Positions 1-8,777 of a stretch of DNA of 64,000 nt are shown here, in pieces. The notes beneath the pieces are model-generated. The model was given only the letters and a program-made list of their open reading frames with translations, was not told where the DNA came from and did not search any database. This stretch comes from Dactylosporangium vinaceum (GTDB taxonomy: Bacteria > Actinomycetota > Actinomycetes > Mycobacteriales > Micromonosporaceae), in contig NZ_CP061913.1 of NCBI RefSeq assembly GCF_019904175.1, forward strand, positions 496,001 through 560,000. Reading direction: 5' to 3'. The translations under genes were made by a program, and so were the position numbers. Position 1 is the first letter of the stretch. Every line of letters starts with the position of its first letter.

Positions 1-1358
1 TTGACCTTCGACACCGGCGACACGTCGAACTGCGACCAGGTGAAGCCGCGGTTGGCGGCGAAGTTCGGGTCGCGCGCCGTGAGCTGCCAGATGTTGTCGT
101 ACACCCAGATGACCGGCTTGGTGGTCGCCGTCACGTCGTCGAGGAAGGCGGCCGGCAGCGGCTCGTCGTAGGTCGAGCCCATGTAGATGACGGCCTGGTA
201 GTCGTTCAGCTCGCCGGCCTGGTAGTTCACGACGGGCTGCGCGGTCCAGTCGCCGAAGTGCGAGGACAGGTTGGCCGTCGCGATCGCGTACTGCTCACCC
301 AGGAACCCGTACGGGCCCGTGGTGTCGTAGAGCACAAGGGTCTTGCCCGTCGCACCCGGGATGCCGGCGCCGGTGCGGGCGTCGACGAGCGGCGCGGCCG
401 GCGTCGTCACGACCGTCGAAGGGGATGCCGCGGAGACGTTCCCCGCCGCATCGAGCGCCTCGACGCTGAAGGTGTACTGCGACCGCGCGCTCAGCCCCGA
501 GACGGTGACACCCGTCGCGGTGACCGTCTGCACGCTCGGGCCACCGGTGACGCGGTAGGACACCACGCCGCGGTCGTCGGTCGACGCCGCCCAGGAGAGT
601 GCGACGCTTGTCGCGGTGAGCTCGCCCGCGACGGGCGCGCCCGGTGCGCTCGGCGCTGTCACGTCCGGCGGGGGCGGCGGGGTCAGTGTGGTGAACCCGG
701 CGGCGGCGCCGGCCGCGGAGACGTTGCCGGCCGCGTCGACGGCCTTCACCGTCAGCGTGTGCGCCGTCGACGGGGTGAGGCCGGACAGCGTCGTGGTCGT
801 CGCCGGCGGGTTGCCGGTCAGCGTCGCGATCGGGGCCGTGGCGGTACCGTCGAAGATGCGGTATTCCGAAACGCCCGTGTCGTCGCTCGCGGCGCCCCAG
901 CTCACCGTGGCACCGGTGGTGGTCACGTCGGTCACCGTTGTCGCGCCCGGCGCGGTCGGGGCCTGGCGGTCGGTGACGCCCGTGGTGAAGGCCCAGACGT
1001 ACTGGTCGCTCAGCGAGCCGGACGTGCCCTTGACCTTGACGGTGAGGGTGTACCGGGTCGAGTCGGCAAGCGCCGCCCGCGGGACGAACGTGAAGGTGTG
1101 GGTGGGCGCGTCGTACGTGTAGTACGCCGGCACGGAGACGGAGCCGGCGGTCTTGACGAACGAGTACCGCAGTGAGGCCGGGTCGGTCGGGTCGTTGAAG
1201 GTGATCGTCGGACGGGCGGTCGCCGGGACTCCCGTCGCCCCGTTCTTCGGGGTGACAGCGGTGACGGCCGGAGCCGCGGCGTGAGCCACAGTCCCCAGTC
1301 CGCTCGCGACGATGGTGCCGACGACGGCCGACCCCACCAGCTTCACCGAGATGCGCAC
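1..1358 (-). CDS. Secreted Ig-like/FnIII multidomain protein, 3' part missing (window edge)
   Basis: Open from a GTG start to the left edge, so the C-terminus is missing; 452 residues are visible. Residues 1-27 form a signal peptide ending around AHA-AAP. Residues about 30-125 resemble a bacterial Ig-like (Big_5) domain, with PKNGATGVP and a closing VWAFTTG. Two fibronectin type III domains follow (about 131-220 and 234-315; WGAASDDTGVSEY and WAASTDDRGVVSY are the typical strands). From about 339 a different alpha/beta domain begins (TLVLYDTTGPYGFLGEQ), reminiscent of the N-terminal part of DUF2334/polysaccharide-deacetylase-like proteins, but too little is visible to be sure. It is probably a secreted cell-wall or polysaccharide-acting enzyme. 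It lies downstream of the collagen-like gene on the same strand, separated by a strong hairpin, so it is probably transcribed on its own. Confidence 0.85.
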   Translation of the reverse strand, partial: MRISVKLVGSAVVGTIVASGLGTVAHAAAPAVTAVTPKNGATGVPATARPTITFNDPTDPASLRYSFVKTAGSVSVPAYYTYDAPTHTFTFVPRAALADSTRYTLTVKVKGTSGSLSDQYVWAFTTGVTDRQAPTAPGATTVTDVTTTGATVSWGAASDDTGVSEYRIFDGTATAPIATLTGNPPATTTTLSGLTPSTAHTLTVKAVDAAGNVSAAGAAAGFTTLTPPPPPDVTAPSAPGAPVAGELTATSVALSWAASTDDRGVVSYRVTGGPSVQTVTATGVTVSGLSARSQYTFSVEALDAAGNVSAASPSTVVTTPAAPLVDARTGAGIPGATGKTLVLYDTTGPYGFLGEQYAIATANLSSHFGDWTAQPVVNYQAGELNDYQAVIYMGSTYDEPLPAAFLDDVTATTKPVIWVYDNIWQLTARDPNFAANRGFTWSQFDVSPVSKV

Positions 1359-1389
1359 TCTTGTGGGCCTTTCTGGCTTGGGTTTGCCA

Positions 1390-1422
1390 GGGCCCCGGCT
1401 CCGAGGTGTCGAGCCGGGGCCC
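1390..1422 (-). terminator. Hairpin terminator after the collagen-like gene
   Basis: A perfect 12-bp inverted repeat (arms 1390-1401 and 1411-1422, all but one or two pairs G-C) encloses a 9-nt loop, 18 nt past the stop of the collagen-like gene. There is no T-run, which is usual in high-GC actinomycetes. Confidence 0.75.
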
Positions 1423-1439
1423 CGTTCAGGGGGTGTTCG

Positions 1440-3290
1440 TCAGCTGGCGCAGTAGAGGGTCGGCGTGAAGGACGCCGAGGTGACACCGCCGCGGGTGATC
1501 GTGAAGACCCAGCTCTTGCCGCTCTCGTCGGTCATGTCCCGGGCGGAGCCGCTCTGCGAGAGGCTGCCCGAGTTGATCGCGATCGAGCCGCCGAGCACCA
1601 CGCCGGTGGCGCAGGTGAAGGTGTAGGTCCGCGAGCCGGTGCTGGTGATCGTGGTGGGGGACGTCGCCGTGACCTTCGTGTACCCGGCGCCGGCGGCACC
1701 CGTGGCACCTGTCGCACCCGTGGCGCCTGTCGCTCCGGTGGCGCCGGCGGCACCCGTCGCGCCCTTGATGCTGCCGAGGGCGGCCCAGGTCGTGGCGTCG
1801 GTCTTCTTGTACATCGAGAAGTCGGTCGTGTTCAGGTACACGTCACCGACCGCGCCGAGCGTCCCGGCCGGCACCCCGGCGCCGGTGAGGATCGCCGAGC
1901 CGTTGACGCCGTCCTTGCCGTTCGCGCCGTCCTTGCCGGCCGTCCCGTCCAGACCCTTCGCGCCGGCCGCACCGGTGGCGCCGGTCGCGCCCTGCTCGCC
2001 CTGGGCGCCGGCGGCACCCGCGGCGCCTGTCGCACCCTTCAGCGAGGCCAGCCACTCCTCGGGCGTGCCCGCGAAGAGTCCGCTGTCCAGCGCCATCTGG
2101 TAGGCGTCCTTGCCGTCGGTACCGTGACCCACCAGCGACTGGAGCCACTGCTCGACGGTCCCGACGGTGGGGTCGGCCGCCTTCGCGACGTCGTACGCGC
2201 TCGCCCCCGGCATGCCCGGCAGCCCCTGCGCACCCGTCTCGCCCTTCTCACCCTGGGCGCCGGCGGCACCTGTCGCGCCCGTCGCGCCGGTGTCGCCCTT
2301 CTCGCCCTGCGGCCCGGTGGCGCCGTCCTTGCCGTCGGCGCCGGGGATGCCCTGCAGCCCCTGGGCCCCGGTGTCGCCCTTCTCGCCCTTCTCGCCCTGC
2401 GCGCCGGTGGCACCCTGCGCGCCGGTGTCGCCCTTCTCGCCCTGGGCACCTGTCGCACCCTGTGCGCCGGTCGCGCCCGTGTCGCCCTTGAGGCCCTGCT
2501 CGCCCTGGGCGCCGGTGGCGCCGGTGTCGCCCTTCTCGCCCGTCGCGCCGGTGGCACCCTGCGCGCCCGTGTCGCCCTTGAGGCCCTGCTCGCCCTGGGC
2601 GCCGGTCGCGCCGGTGTCGCCCTTCTCGCCCTGCGCGCCGGTGGCACCCTGCGCGCCGGTGGCGCCGGTGTCGCCCTTGAGGCCCTGCTCACCCTGGGCG
2701 CCGGTAGCGCCGGTCGCGCCGGTGTCGCCCTTCTCGCCCTGCGCGCCGGTGGCACCCTGCGCGCCAGTGGCACCGGTGTCGCCCTTCTCGCCCTGGGCGC
2801 CCGTGGCTCCCGTCGCGCCGGTCGCGCCCGTGTCGCCCTTGGCGCCGGTGGCACCCGCGGCGCCGGTGGCACCTGTCGCTCCGGTGGCGCCGGTCTGGCC
2901 CTTGGCACCCGTCGCGCCGGTGGCGCCGGTGGCACCCGTCGCGCCGGTGGCACCTGCCGCGCCGGTGGCGCCCGTGGCGCCCTTGGCTCCGGGCGGGCCG
3001 ACGGGGCCGGCCGGGCCCTGGGCGCCCGTGTTGCCTGTCGCGCCGGTGGCACCCGTGGCACCCTTCGGGCCCTGGTTGTTCCACTGGATCTGCTTCTCAC
3101 CGCTCTTGCAGCGCTGGCCGCCCTGGTAGTCGATGACCCGCAGGGCGCCGGTGCTGGTGGTGCGGCAGCCGGTGATCACCCCGGTGCCGGAGTCCGGCAC
3201 GGCACCGTAGGCGGTGGCGCCGACGCCGACGAGGACGGCCGCGGCGGTCGCACCAATAGCGGCGATCTTCTGCTTCTTGGACTGGAACAC
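1440..3290 (-). CDS. Secreted collagen-like (Gly-X-Y repeat) protein
   Basis: 616 residues from GTG at 3290, with GGGAGAG just upstream as ribosome site. Residues 1-30 are a signal peptide or N-terminal anchor (basic MFQSKKQK, then an Ala/Val/Gly-rich stretch). Residues 31-73 are a small head ([18 protein letters not shown], paired Cys) seen before collagen tracts in actinobacterial proteins. Gly-X-Y repeats start at about 74 and run to about 361, rich in [14 protein letters not shown] and three copies of [11 protein letters not shown]. Two globular linkers with the EWLxSL pattern follow ([22 protein letters not shown]), then more Gly-X-Y, a [21 protein letters not shown] module, a last Gly-X-Y block and an 80-residue C-terminal domain. 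It is probably an extracellular or surface structural fibre. No hydroxylase gene is nearby. The binding target is unknown. Confidence 0.93.
   Translation of the reverse strand: MFQSKKQKIAAIGATAAAVLVGVGATAYGAVPDSGTGVITGCRTTSTGALRVIDYQGGQRCKSGEKQIQWNNQGPKGATGATGATGNTGAQGPAGPVGPPGAKGATGATGAAGATGATGATGATGATGAKGQTGATGATGATGAAGATGAKGDTGATGATGATGAQGEKGDTGATGAQGATGAQGEKGDTGATGATGAQGEQGLKGDTGATGAQGATGAQGEKGDTGATGAQGEQGLKGDTGAQGATGATGEKGDTGATGAQGEQGLKGDTGATGAQGATGAQGEKGDTGAQGATGAQGEKGEKGDTGAQGLQGIPGADGKDGATGPQGEKGDTGATGATGAAGAQGEKGETGAQGLPGMPGASAYDVAKAADPTVGTVEQWLQSLVGHGTDGKDAYQMALDSGLFAGTPEEWLASLKGATGAAGAAGAQGEQGATGATGAAGAKGLDGTAGKDGANGKDGVNGSAILTGAGVPAGTLGAVGDVYLNTTDFSMYKKTDATTWAALGSIKGATGAAGATGATGATGATGATGAAGAGYTKVTATSPTTITSTGSRTYTFTCATGVVLGGSIAINSGSLSQSGSARDMTDESGKSWVFTITRGGVTSASFTPTLYCAS
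2218..3070 (-). repeat. Collagen-encoding tandem repeat tract
   Basis: Imperfect 9-bp (Gly-X-Y) units with higher-order repeats inside the collagen-like gene; the block encoding [10 protein letters not shown] recurs three times around 2480-2700. The near-identical DNA units make this tract prone to length change by slippage or recombination. Confidence 0.85.
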
Positions 3291-3325
3291 GAGCTCTCCC
3301 GAATCTCAGTGGCGGTACTGGTGCG

Positions 3326-3532
3326 CTACTTGCCGTTGACGACGACGCGCTCGGAGGGGCGCAGCTGCCGCGGCGCGGGCGGCGGCGGCATCTCCCCGTC
3401 CTTCGCGGGCCGGCTCTCCGCCGTCGGCGCGTGCCGCTGCGCGGTGTCCTGGTGCGCCAGGTCGATGCCGATCCCGAGCGCCACCACGCCGGCGGCGACC
3501 GCGGTGGCGATGCCGATGACGAGCTTCTGCAT
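3326..3532 (-). CDS. Small membrane-anchored protein, function unknown
   Basis: 68 residues. I chose the ATG at 3532 because GAGGGAG lies five bases upstream and the protein then begins with MQKL followed directly by a hydrophobic helix (residues 3-24), which is a signal anchor or uncleaved signal peptide. The rest is a short hydrophilic tail with a PPPPAP stretch and a basic end (RPSERVVVNGK). It lies 35 bp upstream of the collagen-like gene on the same strand, so the two may be cotranscribed. I do not recognise the family; it could be a small accessory or anchor for the collagen-like protein. Confidence 0.6.
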   Translation of the reverse strand: MQKLVIGIATAVAAGVVALGIGIDLAHQDTAQRHAPTAESRPAKDGEMPPPPAPRQLRPSERVVVNGK

Positions 3533-3857
3533 GACGACTCCCTCAGGATTTGGGCACGACGCAGCGACCGCGGAGCACGCGGCGAGCAAGACGCTGGAGC
3601 GGATGGAGCGGAGATTTCGGAAGCGAGCGTCAGAACGAGCGCACCGGATCCCCCATGGAACACGTGGAAACGTTGTCCGGGGCCGGTTTCGCCACTGGCT
3701 CCCCGCCGGGCCGATTCGGCGACCAAAATGTCGCCCGGCGGATCACTGCCTTCCCGTCAGCCCGTCACCGGGCTGGTCCACTTAAGGTAGCGGCCCGGGT
3801 GCAGACGCGTTGTCGGCAGCGCGGGATGCACTCCGACGCCAACCGGATGACAAGCGC
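3533..3857. other. Gene-free stretch, promoter region of the small protein/collagen genes
   Basis: 325 bp between the start of the small membrane protein and the 3' end of the MarR gene. A 9-bp inverted repeat (3703-3711 with 3733-3741) could form a hairpin. Open frames here are antisense or chance frames in GC-rich DNA; I see no supportable gene. Confidence 0.5.
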
Positions 3858-4289
3858 TCAGCGCATCGAGTCGATCAGGTCGGTCAGCTCGCGCATGAGC
3901 CGCTCGGCCCGCTCGCTGCCGAACGCGTCCTCGACGGCGCGGTGATGCCCGGTGGCGGCATGGTCGAGGCGGGCAAGGAGGGTGGTGCCGGACTCGGAGA
4001 GGTACACGGCGACCCGGCGCCTGTCGTTCGGGTCCTGCCGGCGGTAGACGAGCGCGCCGTCGACGAGCCGGTCGACCGCCTTGGTCAGCGTCGGGTGCGG
4101 CATGAGCGCGGCCTCGGCCAGGTCACCCATGGAGTGCCCGCGCCCGTCGGAGAGCGCCTGCAGGATGCGCCACTGCTCGACCGTGACACCCTCGGACTGC
4201 AGCGCGGTGGCCAGGCCGCGGTTGACCGCCCGCTCGGCCTCGCTCAGCACGTAGCCGAGGTGCGCGCGCAGCCCTATCGCATCCACCAT
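3858..4289 (-). CDS. MarR-family transcriptional regulator
   Basis: 143 residues, the usual MarR length. The winged helix-turn-helix is visible: WRILQALSDGRGHSMGDLAE, then the recognition helix region ALMPHPTLTKAVDRLV and the wing YRRQDPNDRRRVAVYLSESG with the DxR signature. The start ATG at 4289 has AGGGGG upstream. It is divergent from the binding-protein/permease/amidase operon, with only 46 bp between the likely starts, so it is the natural regulator of that operon and perhaps of itself. The ligand is unknown but is plausibly the amide or its product. Confidence 0.93.
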   Translation of the reverse strand: MVDAIGLRAHLGYVLSEAERAVNRGLATALQSEGVTVEQWRILQALSDGRGHSMGDLAEAALMPHPTLTKAVDRLVDGALVYRRQDPNDRRRVAVYLSESGTTLLARLDHAATGHHRAVEDAFGSERAERLMRELTDLIDSMR

Positions 4290-4335
4290 GGTCGCCCCCT
4301 ACCACTCGCCCGCCATAGGAAAGATACTCGGCGTC

Positions 4336-5436
4336 GTGGATGAGGTCCGGGTGGTCGCCGACCCGCTCGAGGCGCGCCTGCTGGCGCCCGAGCCGGGCGG
4401 GGCGGTGCGCGTGGCGCTGGCCGTCCCGACCTCGGGCACGCTCGGGATGATGGCGCCGGCCGTGCTGAACTGCGCCCGCCTGGCCGTCGCGGAGCTCAAC
4501 GCGGCCGGCGGCCTGCTGGGCCGCCCGATCGAGCTGGTGCTGCTGGACGCCGGCCGCCGCCCGCAGACCGTCGCCGCCGAGCTGGCCGAGCTCACCCGGG
4601 CCGGCGCCATCGCCGCCGTCGTCGGCACCCACGCCAGTGATGTCCGCGTCGCCACTGTCACAGCACTGCAGGGCCGGATTCCGTATGTCTTCACGCCCCC
4701 CTACGAAGGCGGCGAGCACGCGCCGGGCGTGTACCTGCTGGGCGAGACCCCGGCCCGCCAGCTGCGCCCGGCTCTGGACTGGCTCGTCCGGCACCGCCGG
4801 GCCCGCCGCTGGGCCCTCGTCGGCAACGACTACGTGTGGCCGCGCATGCTGCACCACGCCGCCGTGGCCTACCTCCGGGCCGCCGGGGCCCAGGTGGTCG
4901 CCGCCCGCTACCTCCCGTTCGGCGCCCTGGACCCCGCCCCGCTGCTCGACCTGATCGCCAGGCGCCGGGCCGACGCCGTCCTGCTGACCCTGGTGGGCAG
5001 CGACCTGGCCGCGTTCAACCGCGCCTACGGCGAGTCGCCCCTGCGGTCCCCGCGCCTGTGCGCCGCCCTGGAGGAGAACGGGCTCCTGGCCACGGGCGGC
5101 GACGCGACGGGCGAGCTGTACGCCACGATGGGCTACTTCGGCAACGTGGCCACCGACGCGGGCCTGGCGTTCGTGGAGCGGTACACCCACCGCTACGGCT
5201 GGCAGGCCCCGGTCCTCAACGGCCACGCCGAGGCGTGCTACGACGGCGTGCGCCTGCTGCACGCCCTGGCCTCGCGGGCCGGCAGCCTCAACCCGGCCGC
5301 CATGGACGCCACCGCCGACGGCACCACCATCACCGGCGGCCGCGGCCGGGTCACCGTCACCTCCCGCCACGTCGACCAGCCCGTCTACCTGGCCCGCGCC
5401 GACGGCCTGGACTTCGACGTCATCGATTCGTTCTGA
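4336..5436 (+). CDS. Type-1 periplasmic-binding-fold protein (AmiC/urea-binding-like), no signal peptide
   Basis: Start taken as GTG 4336 (366 residues), which leaves a promoter gap from the divergent MarR gene; an in-frame ATG at 4288 would overlap the MarR start codon. From VRVALAVPTSGTLGMMAPAV the sequence follows the two-lobed Leu/Ile/Val- and amide-binding fold: NAAGGLLGRPIELVLLD, VVGTHASDVRVA, GNDYVWPR, NGHAEACYDGVRLL. No signal peptide or lipobox is visible with either start, unlike a true ABC transporter binding protein, and no ABC permease or ATPase genes follow. AmiC, the cytoplasmic amide sensor of Pseudomonas, has the same fold, so a cytoplasmic sensor role beside a permease and an amidase-family enzyme is a reasonable inference. 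Confidence 0.8.
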   Translation: MDEVRVVADPLEARLLAPEPGGAVRVALAVPTSGTLGMMAPAVLNCARLAVAELNAAGGLLGRPIELVLLDAGRRPQTVAAELAELTRAGAIAAVVGTHASDVRVATVTALQGRIPYVFTPPYEGGEHAPGVYLLGETPARQLRPALDWLVRHRRARRWALVGNDYVWPRMLHHAAVAYLRAAGAQVVAARYLPFGALDPAPLLDLIARRRADAVLLTLVGSDLAAFNRAYGESPLRSPRLCAALEENGLLATGGDATGELYATMGYFGNVATDAGLAFVERYTHRYGWQAPVLNGHAEACYDGVRLLHALASRAGSLNPAAMDATADGTTITGGRGRVTVTSRHVDQPVYLARADGLDFDVIDSF

Positions 5437-5482
5437 CGGCAGATCTTTCCGAATTCAAGTATTCGGTCTACCGTTGGCGGAC

Positions 5483-6874
5483 ATGGCAGCGGGTTCGCAG
5501 ACGCCTTCCGATATCGAGCGGTTCGGATACACGCAGGAGCTGCAGCGCTCCCTCACGTTCACCGACCTGTTGGTGTACGGCCTGATCTTCATGGTGCCCA
5601 TCGCGCCCTTCGGGATCTTCGGGGGCGTGTTCCAGGGCTCGGGCGGGATGGTGGCGCTGGCCTACGCGATCGGCATGGTCGCCATGGTGTTCACCGCGCT
5701 CTCCTACGCGCAGATGGTCAAGGCGTTCCCCATGGCCGGGTCCGTGTACAGCTACGCCGGGCGCGGGATCGCGCCGCCCGTCGGGTTCCTGGCCGGGTGG
5801 GTGATCCTGCTCGACTACGTGCTGGTGCCCAGCCTGCTGTACCTGGTCGCGAGCGTCGCCATGAACTCCGTCGTCACCGCGGTGCCGGTGTGGGCCTGGC
5901 TCGTCGCCTTCGTGGTGCTCAACACCGTGGTGAACCTGCTCGGCATCCAGCTCACCGCGATCGTCAACCGGTTCATGCTGCTCGGCGAGCTCGTCGTGCT
6001 CGGGATCTTCCTCGTGATCGGCGTGGTGGCGCTGGCCCAGGGCAAGGGGCGCGGCTTCGACACCTCCCCGCTGTACAACCACAGCACCTTCTCCTGGCCC
6101 TTGGTCTTCGGCGCGGTCTCCATCGCGGTCCTGTCGTTCCTCGGCTTCGACGGCATTTCGATGCTCGCCGAGGAGCACCGCGGTGAGGCCCGCCAGATCG
6201 GGCGCTCGATGGTGGCGGCGCTCGCCCTCGCCGGGGTGCTGTTCATCGTGCAGACGTGGGTCGCCGCGCTGCTCGTGCCCGACCCGCAGCGGCTGCTCGA
6301 CGAGGGCGACCCGGGCGGCACCGCGTTCTACGACGCCGCGCGGGTCGGCGGCGGGGCCTGGCTGGCCACACTGACCGCCGTCGCCACCGCCGTCGCCTGG
6401 GGGTTCGCCAACGCGCTGGTGGCGCAGGTGGCCACCTCCCGGCTGCTCTACGCGATGGCCCGGGACCGGCAGCTGCCGTCGTTCCTGGCCCGGATCTCGC
6501 CGCGGCACCGGGTGCCGGTCAACGCGACGTTCGTCGTGGCCGTCGTGTCGCTCGGCCTCGGCCTGTACATGTGGTCGCGCGGCGACGGCATCACGCTCCT
6601 GTCGACGCTCGTCAACTTCGGCGCGATGACCGCCTTCCTGGCCCTGCACGTCTCGGTGTTCTGGCACCATGTGGTGCGCGGGGGGAGCCGGGACTGGCTG
6701 CGGCACCTGGTGTTCCCGCTCATCGGGTTCGCCATCCTGCTCTACGTCGTCATCAACGCCAAGGTCGCGGCGCAGATGCTCGGCTTCACGTGGCTCGGCG
6801 TCGGCGTGGTCGTCCTCGTGATCCTCTACGCGACGGGCCGGCGCCCTCGACTTTCGGGACAGGCAAATGACTGA
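5483..6874 (+). CDS. APC-superfamily permease (amino acid/amide uptake)
   Basis: 463 residues from ATG 5483 (an in-frame TTG lies at 5474). About 12 hydrophobic helices. The first helix carries the APC signature FTDLLVYGLIFMVPIAPFGIFG, and helix 6 is SIAVLSFLGFDGISMLAEE with the typical FxGFD and following acidic pair. MARDRQLPSFLARISPRHRVPVN is the conserved loop after helix 8. Nearest known roles are amino acid, polyamine or amide uptake with protons. Its stop overlaps the start of the amidase-family gene by 8 bp, so it probably imports that enzyme's substrate. Confidence 0.92.
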   Translation: MAAGSQTPSDIERFGYTQELQRSLTFTDLLVYGLIFMVPIAPFGIFGGVFQGSGGMVALAYAIGMVAMVFTALSYAQMVKAFPMAGSVYSYAGRGIAPPVGFLAGWVILLDYVLVPSLLYLVASVAMNSVVTAVPVWAWLVAFVVLNTVVNLLGIQLTAIVNRFMLLGELVVLGIFLVIGVVALAQGKGRGFDTSPLYNHSTFSWPLVFGAVSIAVLSFLGFDGISMLAEEHRGEARQIGRSMVAALALAGVLFIVQTWVAALLVPDPQRLLDEGDPGGTAFYDAARVGGGAWLATLTAVATAVAWGFANALVAQVATSRLLYAMARDRQLPSFLARISPRHRVPVNATFVVAVVSLGLGLYMWSRGDGITLLSTLVNFGAMTAFLALHVSVFWHHVVRGGSRDWLRHLVFPLIGFAILLYVVINAKVAAQMLGFTWLGVGVVVLVILYATGRRPRLSGQAND

Positions 6875-7868
6875 CCTTCACGTGTACTCCCCCGAGCCCG
6901 ACGAGCTCGCCTACACCTTCGGCGGCCGGGCCCCGGTGCGCCGTCTACGGCCGGGCGACGCGCTGGAGGTGTACACCGAGGACTGCTTCGGCGGCCGCGT
7001 CACCGGCGTCGACACGCTCCCCACGCAGGTGGTCGAGTTCCCGTTCCTCAACCCGGTGAGCGGCCCGTTCCACGTGGAGGGCGCCGCGCCGGGCGACACC
7101 CTGGCGCTGCACTTCGTCAGCCTGCAACCGGCCCGCGACTGGGCCGTGTCCAGCACGTTTCCGCACTTCGGCGCCCTGACCTCCACCTCGCACACGGCGA
7201 CGCTCCAGCCCCCGCTCGAGGAGCGCGTCTGGATCTACGACCTGGCCGGCGGCGTGGCCCGGTTCAGCGCGCGCAACAGCGACTTCGTCGTCGACCTCCC
7301 GCTCGACCCGATGCACGGCACTGTCGGGGTCGCACCGGCCGCCTTCGAGGCCCGCATGACGATCACGCCCGACGCCCACGGCGGCAACATGGACACACCC
7401 GAGCTGCGGGCCGGCGTCACCGCGTACTTCGGCGTCAACGTCGACGGCGCCCTGTTCGCCCTCGGCGACGGCCACGCCCGCCAGGGCCACGGCGAGGTCA
7501 GCGGCGTCGCCGTCGAGTGCGCGATGCGGACCACCCTGATCGTCGAGCTGCTCAAGGGCGTGCCGACCCCGTGGCCCCGCCTCGAGTCCGACGAGCACCT
7601 GATGAGCACGGGCTCGGCCCGGCCGCTCGAGGACGCGTACCGCATCAGCCAGCACGACCTCGTCACCTGGGTCGCCGGCCTCACGGGCCTCGACGAGCTG
7701 GACGCGCTCCAGCTCGTCAGCCAGGCCGGCGAGGCCCCGGTCGGCAACGTGTGCGACACGAACTACACGATGGTCGCCAAGGTGGCCAAGCGTTACCTGC
7801 GCGGCGCCCGGGCGTACGACGGTGTTCACGCGCGGCTGCGGGAGCGCGCGGCAACAATGGGGGCATGA
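6867..7868 (+). CDS. Acetamidase/formamidase-family hydrolase
   Basis: 333 residues, close to family length. Conserved stretches of the FmdA_AmdA family are visible: GDALEVYTEDCFGG near the N-terminus, NPVSGPFHVEGAAPGDTLAL (position about 60-80), MHGTVGVAP, HGGNMDTPEL (about 170) and ALGDGHARQGHGEVSG (about 200), the last two holding the probable metal and active-site residues. The reaction would be hydrolysis of a short amide to carboxylate and ammonia. It overlaps the permease (8 bp) upstream and is ATGA-coupled to the oxidoreductase downstream. Substrate cannot be told from sequence. Confidence 0.92.
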   Translation: MTDLHVYSPEPDELAYTFGGRAPVRRLRPGDALEVYTEDCFGGRVTGVDTLPTQVVEFPFLNPVSGPFHVEGAAPGDTLALHFVSLQPARDWAVSSTFPHFGALTSTSHTATLQPPLEERVWIYDLAGGVARFSARNSDFVVDLPLDPMHGTVGVAPAAFEARMTITPDAHGGNMDTPELRAGVTAYFGVNVDGALFALGDGHARQGHGEVSGVAVECAMRTTLIVELLKGVPTPWPRLESDEHLMSTGSARPLEDAYRISQHDLVTWVAGLTGLDELDALQLVSQAGEAPVGNVCDTNYTMVAKVAKRYLRGARAYDGVHARLRERAATMGA

Positions 7869-8734
7869 AGCTAGGTCTGCACTACTGGAACTTCTCCAAC
7901 CCCGCCGAGCCCACCGCGATCGGCCCGACGCTGCGCGAGACCGCCACGATCGCCGAGCAGGCGGGTGTCGCCTCGTTCACCGTCATGGACCACTACTTCC
8001 AGATGGAGCAGTACGCCCCGGCCGACGAGCCGATGCTGGAGGGGTACACGACGCTTGGGTACGTGGCCGCGCTGACCCAGGAGATGACGCTGGGCCTGCT
8101 GGTGACCGGGGTGATGTACCGCCACCCCGGCCTGCTGGCGAAGATCGTCACCACCCTCGACATCCTCTCCGGCGGCCGCGCCCGCCTGGGCATCGGCGCC
8201 TCCTGGTACGAGCGCGAGCAGCGCGGCTTGGGCGTCCCCGTCGTCCCGGTCGCCGAGCGCTTCGAGCGCCTGGAGGAGACCCTGCAGATCTGCCTGCAGA
8301 TGTGGGGCGCCCAGCCCGGCGGCGAGTTCAATGGCAAGCACTACCAGCTCACCGAGCTCATCAACTCCCCGGCCGCCATCAGCACCCCCCACCCGATGAT
8401 CATGATCGGCGGCGGCGGCGAGAAGAAGACCCTCCGCCTGGTCGCCAAGTACGCCGACGCCTGCAACCTCTTCGGCACCTCGCCCGACGACGTCGCCCAC
8501 AAGCTCGACGTCCTCCGCGAACACTGCACCGCCGAGGGCCGCGACTACGACTCCATCGTGAAGACCGCCCTGGTGACCCGCCCACCCCTGACCGACCCGG
8601 ACGCCTGGCTGGCCGACGTGGAGGCCTTCAAGGCCCTCGGCATCACCGAGGTCATGACCATGCCCGACCGCAACCCGGTCGAGTTCACCAACGGCCTGGC
8701 CGAAAAAATCCTCCCCCGCCTGGCCTCGATCTGA
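7865..8734 (+). CDS. LLM-class (luciferase-like, probably F420-dependent) oxidoreductase
   Basis: 289 residues from ATG 7865, which overlaps the previous stop by 4 bp. TIM-barrel flavin/F420 oxidoreductase of the luciferase-like family: MKLGLHYWNF at the start, VMDHYFQM, MTLGLLVTGVMYRHPGLLAKIVTTLDILSGGR as the diagnostic block, then GIGASWYEREQRGLG and MIMIGGGGEKKTLRLVAKYAD. The single-subunit length and the lack of a partner reductase favour F420 over FMNH2, but this is inference. It may process the amide operon's substrate or product, or be a passenger. Confidence 0.9.
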   Translation: MKLGLHYWNFSNPAEPTAIGPTLRETATIAEQAGVASFTVMDHYFQMEQYAPADEPMLEGYTTLGYVAALTQEMTLGLLVTGVMYRHPGLLAKIVTTLDILSGGRARLGIGASWYEREQRGLGVPVVPVAERFERLEETLQICLQMWGAQPGGEFNGKHYQLTELINSPAAISTPHPMIMIGGGGEKKTLRLVAKYADACNLFGTSPDDVAHKLDVLREHCTAEGRDYDSIVKTALVTRPPLTDPDAWLADVEAFKALGITEVMTMPDRNPVEFTNGLAEKILPRLASI

Positions 8735-8740
8735 TCCCCG

Positions 8741-8777
8741 CGACCCGCCGGTGACGTCCCGCGTCACCGGCGGGTCG
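8741..8777. terminator. Perfect bidirectional hairpin between convergent genes
   Basis: A perfect 16-bp inverted repeat (8741-8756 and 8762-8777) with a 5-nt loop lies between the end of the oxidoreductase gene and the end of the convergent MmyB-type regulator, including the regulator's stop codon. It is placed to terminate both transcripts. Confidence 0.85.

Noticed and set aside
2040..3070. Prophage remnant near the collagen-like gene
   Set aside because: Only the linker motif recalls phage fibres; no other phage gene, integrase or att site is visible.
1281..3785. Very long open frame on the plus strand, 834 codons
   Set aside because: It is antisense to the collagen-like gene; Gly-Ala repeats read backwards give a low-complexity frame. 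The minus-strand protein has a signal peptide, ribosome site and known domains.
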